Assembly: GCA_028015205.1 (NCBI GenBank)
Contig: CM051508.1
Coordinates: 17,564,001-17,628,000, forward strand
Reading direction: 5' to 3'
DNA length: 64,000 nucleotides
Origin: Mytilisepta virgata
Taxonomy: Eukaryota > Mollusca > Bivalvia > Mytilida > Mytilidae
Positions 47,700-61,189 of this stretch are shown in pieces. The translations under genes and the position numbers were made by a program. Below the pieces are notes generated by a model that was not told the origin of the DNA, ran no database searches, and worked only from the letters and a program-made list of their open reading frames with translations. The stretch's first letter is position 1. Every line of letters starts with the position of its first letter.

Positions 47700-49868
47700 G
47701 ACTCCTGAAACTGAAGGAAATGATGCATTTACCCGGCTTGGGTAAATATAATACTTTATCAAGGTAACAAAGTAGTTTACTATATTCTCATATTTTCAGA
47801 ACCAAGTAAAATTTCTTGCACAGTGCTTGGAATTTGTATATTACATTGGATCTGAAATAAATCAGATATTTCTATCCAAAAATTTCTAATCACTGGACAG
47901 TTCCATAAAAGGTGGGAGATATTTTCTTTGCCTTCGATGCAGAAAGTACATAACTGTGTTTCTTTTAACATGCATTTATATAATAATGCATTAGTGCAGA
48001 GAATTCTACGTAGACTTTTATACTGCAATGTTATAAATTTAGTATTCTTGGTGATATTGAAGGGTAATTGCTAAATAAAATTCCAGTTTTCTATTTCCGA
48101 ATCTAATTCTATGTTTCATTTGCCCTGTTGATATTTTGGTTTTTCGGAGTACATAAAGAGATAATTATTATAAAAAAAACTGGCAAGATCTCTTATACGT
48201 TTTAATACATTCTAAGTTCTAATTTGAAATACCTAATAATTTTTTTGCAGTTCGAATTTTATCTTTCCACAATTTTGGTATCTTATGTAAAATTTAATAG
48301 TGCTGAAAATAATCGATATTGATGTTGTGTTTGGCCAGATAAAAACTCGTTATTTTCATTGAGTAAGTCATTAACAATGAAATTCCAGCTTCGCACCACC
48401 TTTCGTAAAAAATGATCTCCTTATTTATCTTTAATTTAATATTAAACGATATGGATTGGCTCAAAATTCCTTTTGCAGTCTCAGTAGTATTATTATTCAA
48501 AACATTCCTATTCAAAAGTATATCTCTCCAAAAGATGTTAAAATATTTTGAAAGCTAAATAATTCCATCAGGAGACATTAACCAGATCTTTTCCGCCCCA
48601 AATTTACTATATGTATCTATTAGGAGAATTTTCCAATGTGATACATTCAGAGGATCTAAAAGTTTATTTATCCATGTCATCTTAAGGGGGTATATCAAAG
48701 ACATGATTTTTCAATCCACCATTTTCATAAGATCCTATTATAACATTTCTTTAACTTTGTCTGGTTTTCCCGACCACTGAAAATCAAAGAAAATGTTTTG
48801 TAACTCATTTATAGTATTAATAGGAGAATTTGGCAGGACGGTGAAAGATTGAATTAGTATATATATATATGTAGAGCTATTGATTTTATTACAGTAATTT
48901 TACCAATATAAGTTAAGTTTCTATAAATCCATGAGTCAAGTATAGATTTGACTCTAGGAATCTTTTCTTCAAAATTCATAAGTGTTTTATTTTCATTAAA
49001 TAAATCAAACTTAATGCCTAGAAGTTTAAACTTTCCTGATTCCAATTTCTTTCTGATACAAGTTTTCCTTAGAAGTAACCTTTGAACCAATCCATATGGC
49101 TTCCGTTTTATCTAAATTATCCCTCAGACCAGCACACTCAGAGAGTTTTTTTTTAATATGCAGACATTTTTAAGGAATTATCATCATCATCTATCATTAA
49201 AGTTGAGTCATCTGCATATTGACTTAATAAATACTATTATTTATTTTCATACCATTTATTTCTGGACCATTTTTTATGGCAGAACTCATTAGTTCAAGTG
49301 ACAAAATAAAAAGATAGGGAGATAAGGATCCCCTTGGCTTACACCTCGTTTCAGAAAATTATACAAACTTTAAGTGCCAGAGTATAAAGTCTCAACCCAC
49401 TTACAAAAAACTGGACCGAATCCTAAAAAGTTTAGTGCCTGATTTATAAAAGACCATTTAAGAGTTTCAAATACCTTCTCACAATCTAATAGAAATAGTA
49501 AAGAAATTATGTCAAACATTAGCCTTGTACATTCTCCAATGTATCTCCCCTTAACAAACCCTGATGTGTTTCACTTATTATAGATGTCAGTAAGGGTGTT
49601 ATTTTATTAGCTAAAGCAGCAGATGCAATTTTTGTATCCACATTTAAAAGGGTGATGGGCCTCCAATTTTTATCAAATAATATTTTGATTTGCTTTCTTT
49701 TGGTATATATGTAAACATTCCTTGTTTTTGGCTAATTAAAAAAGATCCAGTTTCTAGAGTGTAGTTGAATGATTTTAAGAGAAACTCCTTCAAATCATTC
49801 CAGAAAAAATTATAAAATTTTACAGTAAATCCATCTAAACCTGGGGATTTTCCATTTTTCAAAGATTA
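47700..49868 (-). pseudogene. L1/Tx1-like LINE, 5'-truncated, inserted in the ankyrin region
   Basis: Reading leftward from 49,868: KNGKSPGLDGFTVKFYNFFW (RT motif 0/1), a CLTYSP-like region in broken frames, ESGKFKLLGIKFDLF ... RNLTYIGKITVIKS (thumb/connection, 48,854-49,090), then a C-terminal CTFCIEGKENISHLLWNCP zinc-like motif (47,780-48,028). The order and motifs are those of L1-type ORF2. Frames are broken by many stops. The 5' end is lost at about 49,868; the 3' end near 47.5-47.7 kb is not defined. It is antisense to the receptor gene and separates the two ankyrin parts. Confidence 0.8.
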
Positions 49869-49929
49869 GTACTTAATGGTGATATATAACAGTGTAATAG
49901 AAATGGAATATTACCACTTCACGTTGCAT

Positions 49930-51205
49930 TCATGTTCTGGAGCATATCTTTGAATAACCATAAAACAAAGTTAAATTGGAAGGTATGGTTTAATGAGAGT
50001 AAAAAGTCAATAAAGAAGATATTGGATGACTTCTGTTCATTTTCAAATTATTTTCTGCAAAGCTTACATTCGGACAACTACGAATCAATCATTCAATTGT
50101 TATTGGATAACAAAGCAGACATATTAGAATGCGACTTGAAAGGAAAAGGGTCATTACATACATGTTGTGAATATGGTAATAACGAAAGACTTAGGTATCT
50201 GCTAAGTAAGGGTGCAGACATAAATATACATGACAATGATGGGCAATCACCATTCTTTATGGCTTCTCAAGCCTGCCATTTCGACGTAGTAAATATACTG
50301 TTAAATACAAGTAATGATATATCTAAATTCTTGAAAAATGAACAATTCCCCATTCACAAAGCCTGTAAGACGTTGAGGGATAAAACAGCTACCAACAGGT
50401 CTCTATTGAAGCTTTTAGTGCATAACACAAGTGACATTTCTCAACAAAACGATTCCGAACAGACGTTGTGAGTATGGCAATATGAAGCAGCTAGAATACT
50501 AATAGAAAATAATGCTGGTGTTAATAAACTTGACAACAGATTTCAACTATCAGCATTATTTAAAGCCTGTGAAAATGGACATTGATACACCGTCAAAGTT
50601 TTTTCTGAAAAATAACAGAGTTATTTCAAAATGTGATGTTAACGTATTTCAACACTTAATATGGTCTGTATAAAATGGCCTGCATATTAAGACATAGGAA
50701 TATGTAGGTCTCTAATGCAAATTTTAGTTGCTAATGGTTCAGCTATTTCTCAGGTTACCGCACAAGGTAATACACCCTTACATGTGAGTTCTGCATACGG
50801 TAATATTGAAGCCGCTAAGGTCCTGTTATCGACCTTAAAGATTAAAAGGGTAAGACACCTCTACCGTCATCTGTGAGTTTTGGAGCTTACGATGTCTGCT
50901 TAAAAAGTCATGTTATCAAAATTATAAAGATAAACTGCCGGAGAAAACCGTCCGGGAATATACATCTGCGCAAAGATGTTAATTTGTGATCAAGCAGATA
51001 TCGGGAATAGAGATAAAAATAGGAAAACACTTTTGCATGTATGTTGTTTATACAACAATATTGAAGTTATTAATTTACTTCTGGAAATGCAGCTGATGTC
51101 AACCTTCGTACTAAGGGAGGGAAAACACCTCTATATTTGGCATCTGATAAGGACATATACAGAGTGCACAACTCTTGCTAATTATATGAAAAAATGCATA
51201 TTTTG
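49930..51205 (+). pseudogene. distal ankyrin-repeat fragment of the receptor gene
   Basis: Same strand as the main array. 50,090-50,470 holds three or four recognisable repeats (IIQLLLDNKADILECD, LRYLLSKGADINIHDNDG, VVNILLN). After frame breaks, more follow at 50,490-50,580, 50,730-50,850 (GNTPLHVSSAYGNIEAAKVL) and 50,976-51,205 (KTLLHVCCLYNNIEVINLLL). These are ordinary diverged ankyrins, unlike the homogenised array, as expected for the ancestral C-terminal end of the protein. The YEKMHIL-like end near 51,200 could be the original C-terminus. Confidence 0.7.
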
Positions 51206-54200
51206 AGAATTAACACTATGTTTTATGATAACTTAAGATTGCCTTCACAGATTTTATAAATTTTATGCACAGTGCTGAACATGATCACAGAAAGGTCCCT
51301 TTTGAATTTAAGGACAATTGGGAAGTACTTTTTGGGGAAAAGTTTGTTATTATATGGAAAGAGGCAAATTTTGAGAATTTAGCTTCATGATTTTTGATAG
51401 ATAAAATGAATGTATGAAATCACAACTAGATTTTGAAGTGTTTGATTCCCATGAGTTAAATCACACAAGCCGGCGGGGCCCTTTCTGACATTGTCAGTAT
51501 TCTAGTATGTTTGTATTGTTTCATATTTGATTATTTGAAGAAATATTATATCCGGACAGATTCTAAAGCGGGAATGTGTATTTTTCTGCATAGAAATATC
51601 TCGGAGTACAATTAACACCGGTTTATGTATTTGCAAGACATTTACAAATAAGGGGACGACCTATTTTATATTTCGGGAGGAGAGGGGGCAGAAATATTTT
51701 GAAAATGAATAAGCCAGATAAGTAAAAGGTGAAAATGAATATTCAATCCGAAAGCATCCTCAATGGAAATCGAAATGTTGGTTCCCTAACGAAAAACTGA
51801 TGTCATTCCTGACTTTTAACATGCACTTCCACAAGCACTTTTGTTTCTCAAAAAAGGGTCAACAGGAAATGACCAGGACCAGCTAAATGAGGGGTTGTTG
51901 TGACATAAGATTGCATTTTGATTGGGTTTTTTGTTTTTCTGTCCATTACAATTGTAAAATTAAAAGATATTAAATTTGGCGAGTACGATTATGTGCCGAA
52001 ATGGCGTAAGAAAAGGTACCCGAGCAAATACTACAATACCTGTCAATAATATACCAGAAAAAAAATATTTGGTTGAAGATACCTATATCGACAGATATAT
52101 CGTAAAAGCACATCCAAACTATTACTGATGTTTATATACAAATATCTGAGGAATTGAATAGCACACAGTTTGTGTAAATACAATCCGAATAAACATTAGT
52201 TTTTCAAAACAGACCCCGAAATAATCCCAAAAATCATGACCAACTCACCCGAAATTCCCCCCCCCCTTTAGGTTTATATAGGGAGTATCCCCTCCCCACC
52301 ACCGGTGAATTTCATAGGGTTTGCTTACAATTCAAATGCCTTAAAGACAAATATGAAACCTTAAGAAAGACAAAAAAAACAGAAGGACCGTAAAACAGAT
52401 ATGAATAACCTTTTGTTTATTGTTTTTTTTTTTATTATTAAACTATTTTAAAAGCTATAACACTTTATTTGGTACAATGGCTTAGACACAGACATAACCA
52501 ATCGATGAAAAATGAAACAAAATACACATGTTCAAAATCCCATTATTGCGTCGTGTGTAAAATACATTTTCTCATTGGTCCAGCTTGATAGTTTATTTAT
52601 TTAAGGTCGAATGGTTGATTCGACAAATGGAAATGACCGTTCCATTTCTTATTCATCGCAAACAGTTTTGTCAAATGATTGTATCGAACATCCTTTCGCT
52701 ACACTCGAGCGCATTTAAGTGTAGACCTAAGGATGTAAAGTTATATACGATCATTTGTTCTTTTCCCTCACCATGGTATATAGTATTTGACATCTTATAC
52801 ACTAGTCAACAAAAGAAACGATACATGGTAATGCATTTTTCATATATTCATAATTTCAAATAGGTGTACTAAGCAGAAAAATAGATCCATACGTCTGATT
52901 TTCATAGTAGACTGTTTTTCATCAAAAGCATTGATTTTGTGCAAAAAGTTTGAAATAAAAAAATCCACTTTTTGAGATTTAAAAAATCACATTTTTCAAC
53001 TCAAAATAAACAAAAATTGGTATATTTACCCCGTCATGTGAATTATAATATCTGTATCATGTGAATTATAATGTCTGTATGACAAAAGATTTGAATTTTT
53101 CTTATTGATTTCAGCCACTGGATTTTCATTTTACAAAATGTGTGTCGAATTTTTCTCAATTTAATTTAACCCTCTTTCGGAAATTTCCATTTCCCACCAT
53201 TTCAAGTTTTATAACAATTTCAAAACGAGATGCATTAGACCAAGAAATAAAGTAGCAAACAACTGTTGCCCTCATACTTAAGTTTTTTTTTAAGGAATTA
53301 CCCACTGGCAGATATTTGGTTCCGAACACGTGTATCGTTACTTGGGTTTTTCTGACGTAACAATTTTGTGGGCAATAAAATGTATCTGGAAACATTTCTG
53401 TATTGGTGTGTTCTGTGCAAACATTGTGTTGTTTTCACGTAAACAATATTATGACTTTATAAATGATAATACCATTACTGCCAAACCTGCTATAAAGGGC
53501 ACCTCTGTAGAGCAAATCACTGGCTTTAATGGGCACTGTGAAAATGTTCCGGTCATGTAAAAAACATTTAACATTAATAACTATTTAAAGGGCACATTTT
53601 TTATTGTCACTTGCGTGCCCTTTATACACAAGGCTGACTGCAATAAACTTAAGAAATTAATTGTGAATGTTGCATACAGTGTTTAATTTTTATATTATAT
53701 TACTTTATGTTAGATACTGATCAAGTTATAAATAGATATGGAATTTCTGGAAGGTATAATGTTTCTGCTTTTATCATTGTTCATATTATTTTCTTAGAAT
53801 GTTTCACTTTACTTGTTGTGTCGTTATGGTGGTGTTAGAAATCGTAACATTGTCTTTTTGTATTTTACATGTGAGCTGCTATAGAAATATGTAAGTCTCC
53901 TGTTGATGTATGACGAAAATTGCAAGTCGAGAACAATGTTGAACTTATTGAAATCACATACCAATCTTTATCATATTTGTTATTATTTCTTCCTGCCAAA
54001 TAAGTGTTATAATGATATGCTGTTAAACGTAGGGTTACGTGTTGTTTAAATTGAGGAAACTTATCATTGACAATGCCCTTTTTTATTAAGTGTATGTGTA
54101 TTGTAATCAATGATAAGCAAATAAAATACCGTGTACATATAGAATGAAATTAATTTAACTCATTTGGTCTTTAAAAATGAAATAGCTAACTAACATTATC

Positions 54201-56270
54201 GAGAGAAAAAAAGAAACATTACAGAAATGTGTAAACTATTATTTCAGGGAAGTTCATTCTATTTTGTTTTTTTTCTGTACATTGCAAATCATGAAACAAT
54301 TAACTTTGAAATCGTTGAACTTGCCAGAGAAAGGAAACTTTCTGTACATGGTAATTAACTGGGCAATTTTCAATGAGGTGTGAAAACTGAAAAAAAATCC
54401 AGGTTTCATAGTACAATCACACTTAAAACAATGATTTCATAACGTAATGATTGAATGATTGTGTTAAATTCTTATCAACCAATATATTTAGTTTAAAAAG
54501 GAGATTATTTTTTTAAAGAGTTTGTGTAGTATTTGTTTCAGTATCTTAATCTAAGCCAGGCATACAGATTTTATAGTTCTTAAAGCAAAATTGTTTTGAT
54601 ACATGTAATAGGCGTTTTAACGTTTCTTTCTTTCCAAATGTATTTATGTCTTAATAAAGGTACAATAATTATGTTCTCATGTAAATTGATGTATTTTTAT
54701 TCTAGCTATTTCAGATTATTCTGGTGAAACAAGAAATATCTGAAGGTATTCGGACCATAAATCACCATTTGATTCTTTCAAATTTCAATAGCAATAACCT
54801 CTATTATTATCAACAAACATCGGAAATGCAATATATTAAAATTTTATTTTCGTGGTACATGTCTCCGCAAACAAAACAAGGAGGTGCTTTTCAAATGCAG
54901 TCGAAGCTATAACTACATTTTTGTACATAATGACCACTTTGAACTTTTTATTAAGATTATTTTTTTGTAAAACTGAAATATAATTTACTATTTACTAGAT
55001 TTTATTATTTAGTATGGTCCGGATACCTTATAACTGTTAACTTTGAGTGAGAAATTAGTTGATACAATGTTAACTATCTGGATTTGTTTGACGGTTTTAC
55101 GTGTAAATAGATTTGATGTATAAAAGCAATAAAATATGAAAAAGTCCGAAGCCTCGGTATATTGTATATTTCTGGTACAACTAAAGAGAGTTATAATTTC
55201 CCCCTTTTCAAGGACGTAATTATACTAAGTCATTTTACAAGTACAATATAAAAGGAAGAATAAAGTTCATTAGGTTTTGAAATCCTACATACATGAGAAA
55301 TATCTCCTACCAAATTACAAGACCATAACAACCGCTTGATTTTAATTCGCGTCACATCTATAAGGGTATGAGAAAACTGCATGGTAGGTCAACAAATTAC
55401 AACTACAATTAATACCTATTTTTGTTATTTGTCAGTCAGGTTCGTAACACATAGTAAATTCACACACAATATAAACTAGAAGTTCTGTGAGCAGATCTAA
55501 CAGAATTTATATCCTTAGCTATGGCAATAATATTATCAAAAAATGTATTACCATGCTTGTCTTTGTGAACTCAAAAATCATTCTGATCAAAAAACAAAAT
55601 AGGAGGTGGACAATAGTGATGTACATTGAAGATTCCCATAAATCATCTCACTGGTTTAGTGTGAATTAATAAGAATAATTACATAAATGACGGAACGAGA
55701 TTTCGCATGCATGGCTGTCACTATGTTGCTGAAACTTTTTAGCCGGCATCGTGTAGTAGTGGGAATAATTCAATTGACATTTCTACCCCAAAGAGCGAGC
55801 TTCCCTCACTTAATATAATTTGAAGGCAGAGTGAGCGTTTCATTGCTTCCTGGTGAATTTATCAACCATAACTAGTGAACTTGAATAAGATCAATTCGAC
55901 AGAACGCTATAAGTAATATGCAGATAAAGAAAGTAGTCATTATATGCACAGTCTATCTCTGGAGGGAAACTTCAGCAATCGATAATCGTTAAAATATCAT
56001 TCATTTGTAATTCTAATACTTAAATTGGACAATAAGTTAAAAGTATATGTATTTCAAAAGCTGTTGAATACCGGCAAAATAATACCAAACCAACAGCACA
56101 GTGGGAAAGTCCACAAATTCAAAATCTAAAGGAAAAGACAAATTCAAATTAAATAGAACACAAAACACAAAGGCTACAAGGATACATGTATAACTAAAAG
56201 AATAGAAAAAAAATATAATAAACTAATCAAAACATAGAACTAGAGGTTCAGAGGGTTCAGCCTGTATCAC
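51206..56270. other. about 5 kb of AT-rich DNA without a recognised gene
   Basis: I scanned both strands for family motifs. Open frames up to 92 residues (52,585-52,863, 53,156-53,395, 53,865-54,110, 54,724-54,912) show no domain, signal peptide with a sensible mature part, or repeated occurrence. A run of C (52,259-52,267) and a dispersed repeat (about 56,100-56,210, also near 37,930) are the only notable items. Confidence 0.4.
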
Positions 56271-56469
56271 TCCCCTGGCATGAAAGCTGTTTTTATTGAT
56301 GTACCTCACAGTGAGAAGCCACTTCTCCCTATCATTATGAAGAGTGGTAAGCCTTGTAGAGACCAAAATTTTCTGCATCAAGGTCATTGTACTTACAGGT
56401 CAACATGTTCTAAAATTCAGCTGTTCTCCGGAATTTTTCTTCATGCATTTCCCATAGGACCGTATGTTA

Positions 56470-56832
56470 ACCTGAGTCATCTGCTGGTGGCCATCTTGAA
56501 TGCGGGATTGGCACCAAAGAACGACATGCGGATATATGCAGGACGAAATCAAGAAAGTTTGCAAAGAACCTCTCAAAGAGGCTTCCTGTCAAGTTTTGTT
56601 CCAATTGGTCAAGCAGTTCGAGAGAACAGCAATTTTAATCAACCAAGGAGAAACGAATTGCCCATGACGGCCATTTGTGTTGCCCTATCGGTTCGAAATG
56701 AGGAAACATTGTAAACAACCTCACATAGACGCTTCCTGTCAAGTTTCATTCCATTTGGCCAGGCAATTTCAGAGGAAAAAAATTGTTTTATATAAGCCAG
56801 TCAGAAACTAGAATTGCCCATATTTGTAGTTC
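56470..56832 (+). repeat. two diverged copies of a dispersed repeat
   Basis: AAAGAACCTCTCAAAGAGGC / TTCCTGTCAAGTTT / GAATTGCCCAT occurs at about 56,560-56,670 and again at about 56,715-56,820, period about 155 bp. The second copy is interrupted at about 56,832 by the left arm of the inverted-repeat unit, which marks that insertion edge. The 144-residue plus frame at 56,280-56,714 crosses this repeat and is probably not a gene. Confidence 0.6.
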
Positions 56833-59800
56833 AAGTCGAGGCGGAAATTTTCAAAAAAGGCCCTTAAAACTGAAAACGTAGCGTACCCAGTATTTACTCG
56901 GTCTGACCTGATGTTCGTTTTAAATCATATCCCAGGATCATTGTAAGCCCGGTAGTACCTCTGAATTGTGGTATCACTTTTTTTGTAGAGGTCGGTTTTT
57001 AGACCCTACTGTACAATTTTCGGGTATTTTCGGATTTGTTCATTTTTTGTTGTTACTAGCCCTAGTTAAATACTAATGAGGCCTAGATATGTATAAATAT
57101 AGTATCAATGAAAATCTGAGATTATAACATTTCCAATGAATGCACAATATACATACTTCATGGTTCACGAATTTTCTGGAAAGCAAAAATCTTACCCCTG
57201 CCCTACTAAAATTGAGCAAAATGTTTTCACAAATAACTATTTCAAGTTACACACGATTTTTTATTATATCAAACGTGTTTAATGTGTCACTAGTAATGTC
57301 AATAGCAGCAGCAAGCCACCATGAAGGGAGTTTTATGGTAAAATGGGATATTTTCATTTTTTTATATTTTAACTCAAAGTGCCCTATATTTCAAATTTAC
57401 TAATCAACTATAGATACCATCGTCCTTAAAGCGGTTGATCGTCGTACATGTATAATAATGCCATGTTAAAAGTATAAATGTATTATCTTTGCACCTTTCA
57501 AACGGCCCAAAAATAACAAAATAGTACCCCCAGGAAATTCTATTTTTTCTATGTAGCATGGTTCTAAAGGATGCACTTTTTATTTGCTTTATAATATTTA
57601 TCAGTTTAGGAAAAATTCACCATTGACGTCTTTTGGGATGATTTACAATAAATTATGGTCAGAAAACATGAAAAATTATTATACGATGCATCAACATTAT
57701 CAGTCCTCATCCTCATCGGGTCGACGGCAAGCTGATTTCTGACACCTACAAGAGGTAAGTTCCAACAATCCAATTAGCGTAGACCCTTTCGATATAAGAA
57801 GTGGAACCAGGTGTTGTTCTCGTAAGTGCAACCTTTTATCGTTCGGTGAATGTACGTTCTGGATAGCTTCTAGGCAGCGTTTTTACGTATTTGCTTGGTA
57901 CTTTGACCTCTGAAGATGGTGTTTCAAATTATTTGAGGCAGGAGGTAAGTTTTCATTCCCTTTGCCTTTTTTGACAAAACAATCGATACCTGGCATAATC
58001 CCCCCCCCTATTCTTATAACTGTGTCTCTGAACTCGTCTTCAAAACGTCACTGACTTTCTCTCGCTTTTACATAAATTGCTAAATCGAACGTAATGACTG
58101 CCACTTTTTGTACTAAAACAGTCATTATGTAATGAACTTGCTTCATTACCGTATACATAGTACTGTATTCGGTTGGAGATCCTGCAATCATAGGACAATA
58201 ACCAATACTAGATAATGGTGGACAATTCTGTGTGATCAATGCATTAAATCCACTCCAGCTCAGATATGCCGGTGTATCAGGACTAAGTATAGCACTCAGA
58301 TCTATTTCAAACAGTTTTGTTGGACACATGCGAATAAAAGCCCAAGCCAAATCCATCGTAACTACGTTTTCATGGAGATCAGTTTTACCATAGAACCATT
58401 CTTTCTCAACTTTGTTCATAAAGGTTTTAACCACTGGTTTCTTCCCTACCAAAGCACAGTCTAAAATTTCCCTTCCATAATCCACTTAACCTAATGATCT
58501 TCTTTTGACTGAATGATCTGAATGGGTGTTTCTCATTTCTTTTGGTCAAATTATCCTCTTTGGAACATCACTAGAGTAGAAGCATGTGTAGTTTGCTTTC
58601 CGTCGAATGTTTCTTATAAGATATCATTTTTTTCAACAGCAACTTGAACAAACACATTTGGAACAATATTTGAGGGTATAACAACACCATTAGCGTCTGA
58701 CTGTGCTAATACTTCTACGGCAGGACTAGTGTTTATCATTTCTACATCACCATATGAAACACAATGTCCCATACAGTTAAGCACTGTGAACGTCTGTTCA
58801 GAACCTTTTAAGTGCCGCATTGTTACTGCTTAACGTACATGCTTTGGCATGTTTTCTTACCTTTTGAAATACAGTGAATTATACCCTGACATATCATAAG
58901 TATTTCGTCTTTGCTCCGATTCATTCTTACACATTGAAAACCTTCTGTTTCGTTTGTTTTTGTAATCAACCAACGTACAAACCAATAAAGGCTTTGTGGA
59001 ACAAAATCTTTAGCGAAAATCAGCTGTTCAATATCTAATGGTTGAATATTGATCCCATTGAACCCATTTATGTCATGGAAAAGTATACGTGCTCATGATG
59101 AAGAAATCTGATTGGGGAATGTTCGCGTTCACTGTCTTTACTAAGGTATTGCGCTTCAGATTCTTTCTCTCTATGCACTTTTCTCATTGCTGGGTCATTT
59201 AAAATATCTTGTAAAGATATTCCACTTGAAAATACAAGTTCCGGTTTTGTAGGATCATTTGGTTGATGGAACACTAAGGAATTCTTGTAATGGTTCTGGA
59301 ATCGACTTTTTAGATTTTTTGAATGATAGTTTTCGAATGGGACACCATTTTGTTTCAGATAGAACTTATACCAACCCAACAAGAAAGCATTGAATAAGCC
59401 TTCCCAGCTGAAAACCCAGTGTCTGCCTCCATCTGAACTTCTGAAAATGCTTTTGTGAACAAATCTTCATTTTTGGGGTTCCTTGTATGACTTGAATTGC
59501 ACGTTTCTTTTAGCAGTATATTGAGATTTGCAAAGACTATGGTATAAGATCGATTCCTTGAATTTTTGTCAGCATTTCTGTATATTCCTTTTCTTCTGCA
59601 GATTGCAATATAGTCGTACATGCAGAAAATGTTGCAACATATGTTTCTTAACTTTTGTTGACGTCACGTGCTGGCAAAATATACATTTGGACCAGTCCAT
59701 ACCTGCAGAACTCGAACGGGACAATCTAGTGACCGAACTAGGCATCTATTCCTTCGAAGTGATATCCTGGGACATTGTCAGTGTTCGTTTTGCAAACATT

Positions 59801-61189
59801 AAGTTACGCTGGCTTGTATAATTTGCGTAACAATTTTTATGCCAAACTAAGCTCAGCTTTGACAGAGAGTCTATGTCAGGATTTATTCGAAAATAACTTC
59901 TTCTTGTTGTTGTCGTATTGCGTCAACAAATTTAGAAACACCAGCAGGTGATGAACTGCTCACGCTTTCTTTTGTGCATTTCTGACATATAACACATTTG
60001 ACCATTCGGTCCTTTCGTCCGTTTGCTCGGCATAATATGTATTGACGCTTCTCGTCCTTTTACTACAACAGGTAAGTAATTATCAATTGTAACTTAGTCT
60101 CTTGGAAATGAATTCAGTTTGTTTCAGTTGACTACATCGAAACAACGTTTACAATTTCAGCCTGATCTTTATAGATTTTCATTCATGACACAGCATAATT
60201 CCAATATACCGTAGGAGTATACTTATATGAAATTAAGTCGATTGGTCAATCTAGTGTTTTAATAATAATTGTTTACTGATATTAGCAACTAATTACACAT
60301 TTATTCGTCTCATTTATTTATTTTATTGTCTTTTAAATAAAATTAACAGTTAATATCGACCAATTTGTTCCGTATATTTCAATGTTTATGATATCAAAAG
60401 ATGAAAATTTGAATGTTTGAATTGGTAAATATTTGTGAAAACTATATAAAAAAAATTAGAATTTCATCATTTAGAACCAAGCTACCGAAAAAAAGATTTT
60501 ATCAAATTTTACGTGTTTTTTGATAGGGGTAGGGGTGATAGTTTGTACATTTCGAGCCATTTGTAAGGCGCAAATATAACAAATTTAGCGTTTTAACATT
60601 GTTTTGGTATCTATAGTTAAAAAGTACAATGGAAATATATAAAAATCTCAGTCAAAATCCAAAAAATTAAGAATATCATATTTTTCGAGTTTTTTTTACC
60701 ATAAAACTTCTTTTATGGCGGATTGTTGGTGCTTATTTTGTTACAAGTGATACTTTTAAAACGTGTGATATAAAAATAACCCCAGTGTTACTTCAAATAT
60801 TTATTGATAAAAACATTTAGGCTAAAATTGCCTTTTTTACTCAATTTTAGTAGCGGTTGGGGTAAGATTTTTTGCTTTCCAGAGTCATAAAGTATGTATT
60901 TTTTGCAGTCATTGGAAAGGTTATACTCCCAGCTTTTTATTGATACCATATTTATATATATGTAGGCCTCATTAGTAACAACAAATAATGAACAAATCCG
61001 AAAATACTCGAAAATTGTTCACAAGGGGCTAAAAACCGACCTCTACAAAAAAAGTGATACGACAATTCAGGGGTACTACCGGGCTTACGATGATCCTGGG
61101 ATATGATTTAAAAAGAATATCATGTCAAACCGAGTAAATAATGGGTACGCTAGTTTTTAGGGCCCTTTTTGAAAATTTCAACCTCGACT
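56833..61189 (-). mobile_element. composite unit: long inverted repeats enclosing a pseudogene
   Basis: The left arm (56,833 to about 57,600) is the reverse complement of the right arm (about 60,440 to 61,189), diverged but alignable throughout. Landmarks are GTCGAGG...GAAATTTTC at the tips, then GCGTACCCA, CCAGGATCAT, AAAGTGATAC / GTATCAC, AACTATAGATACCA and TAGC(A)TTGGTTCTAAA. Between the arms, on the minus strand, lies one decayed gene with two cysteine motifs. The layout is that of a DNA transposon with long terminal inverted repeats or of an inverted duplication around a gene. No transposase motif is recognised. Target duplication not identified. Confidence 0.65.
57950..60030 (-). pseudogene. 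decayed gene of a multicopy invertebrate family, function unknown
   Basis: Following frame changes from 60,030 leftward, one sees CVICQKCTKESV, then LVWHKNCYANYTS (an HxxCYxxYT box) and DWSKCIFCQHV (a CxFCQ box). After these come a linker with DYIAICRRKGIY, LGWYKFYLKQ, FTVLNCMGHCVSYGDVEMIN, the block FGKQTTH-like ETFDGKQTTHAST, MDLAWAFIRMCPTKLFEIDL and AVITFDLAIYVKARE. A TGA replaces a Trp after ARESQ, and RFEDEFRDTVIRIGG continues beyond it before similarity ends. Stops and shifts occur at several other points. I recall many uncharacterised invertebrate proteins with this order of motifs, but I know no biochemical role. The paired CxxC/CxFCQ-H-CY motifs suggest zinc binding (inference). Confidence 0.65.

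Noticed and set aside
56280..56714. 144-residue plus-strand frame as a gene
   Set aside because: Its second half is a dispersed repeat present again just downstream, and the residues show no domain; no splice or start context supports it.
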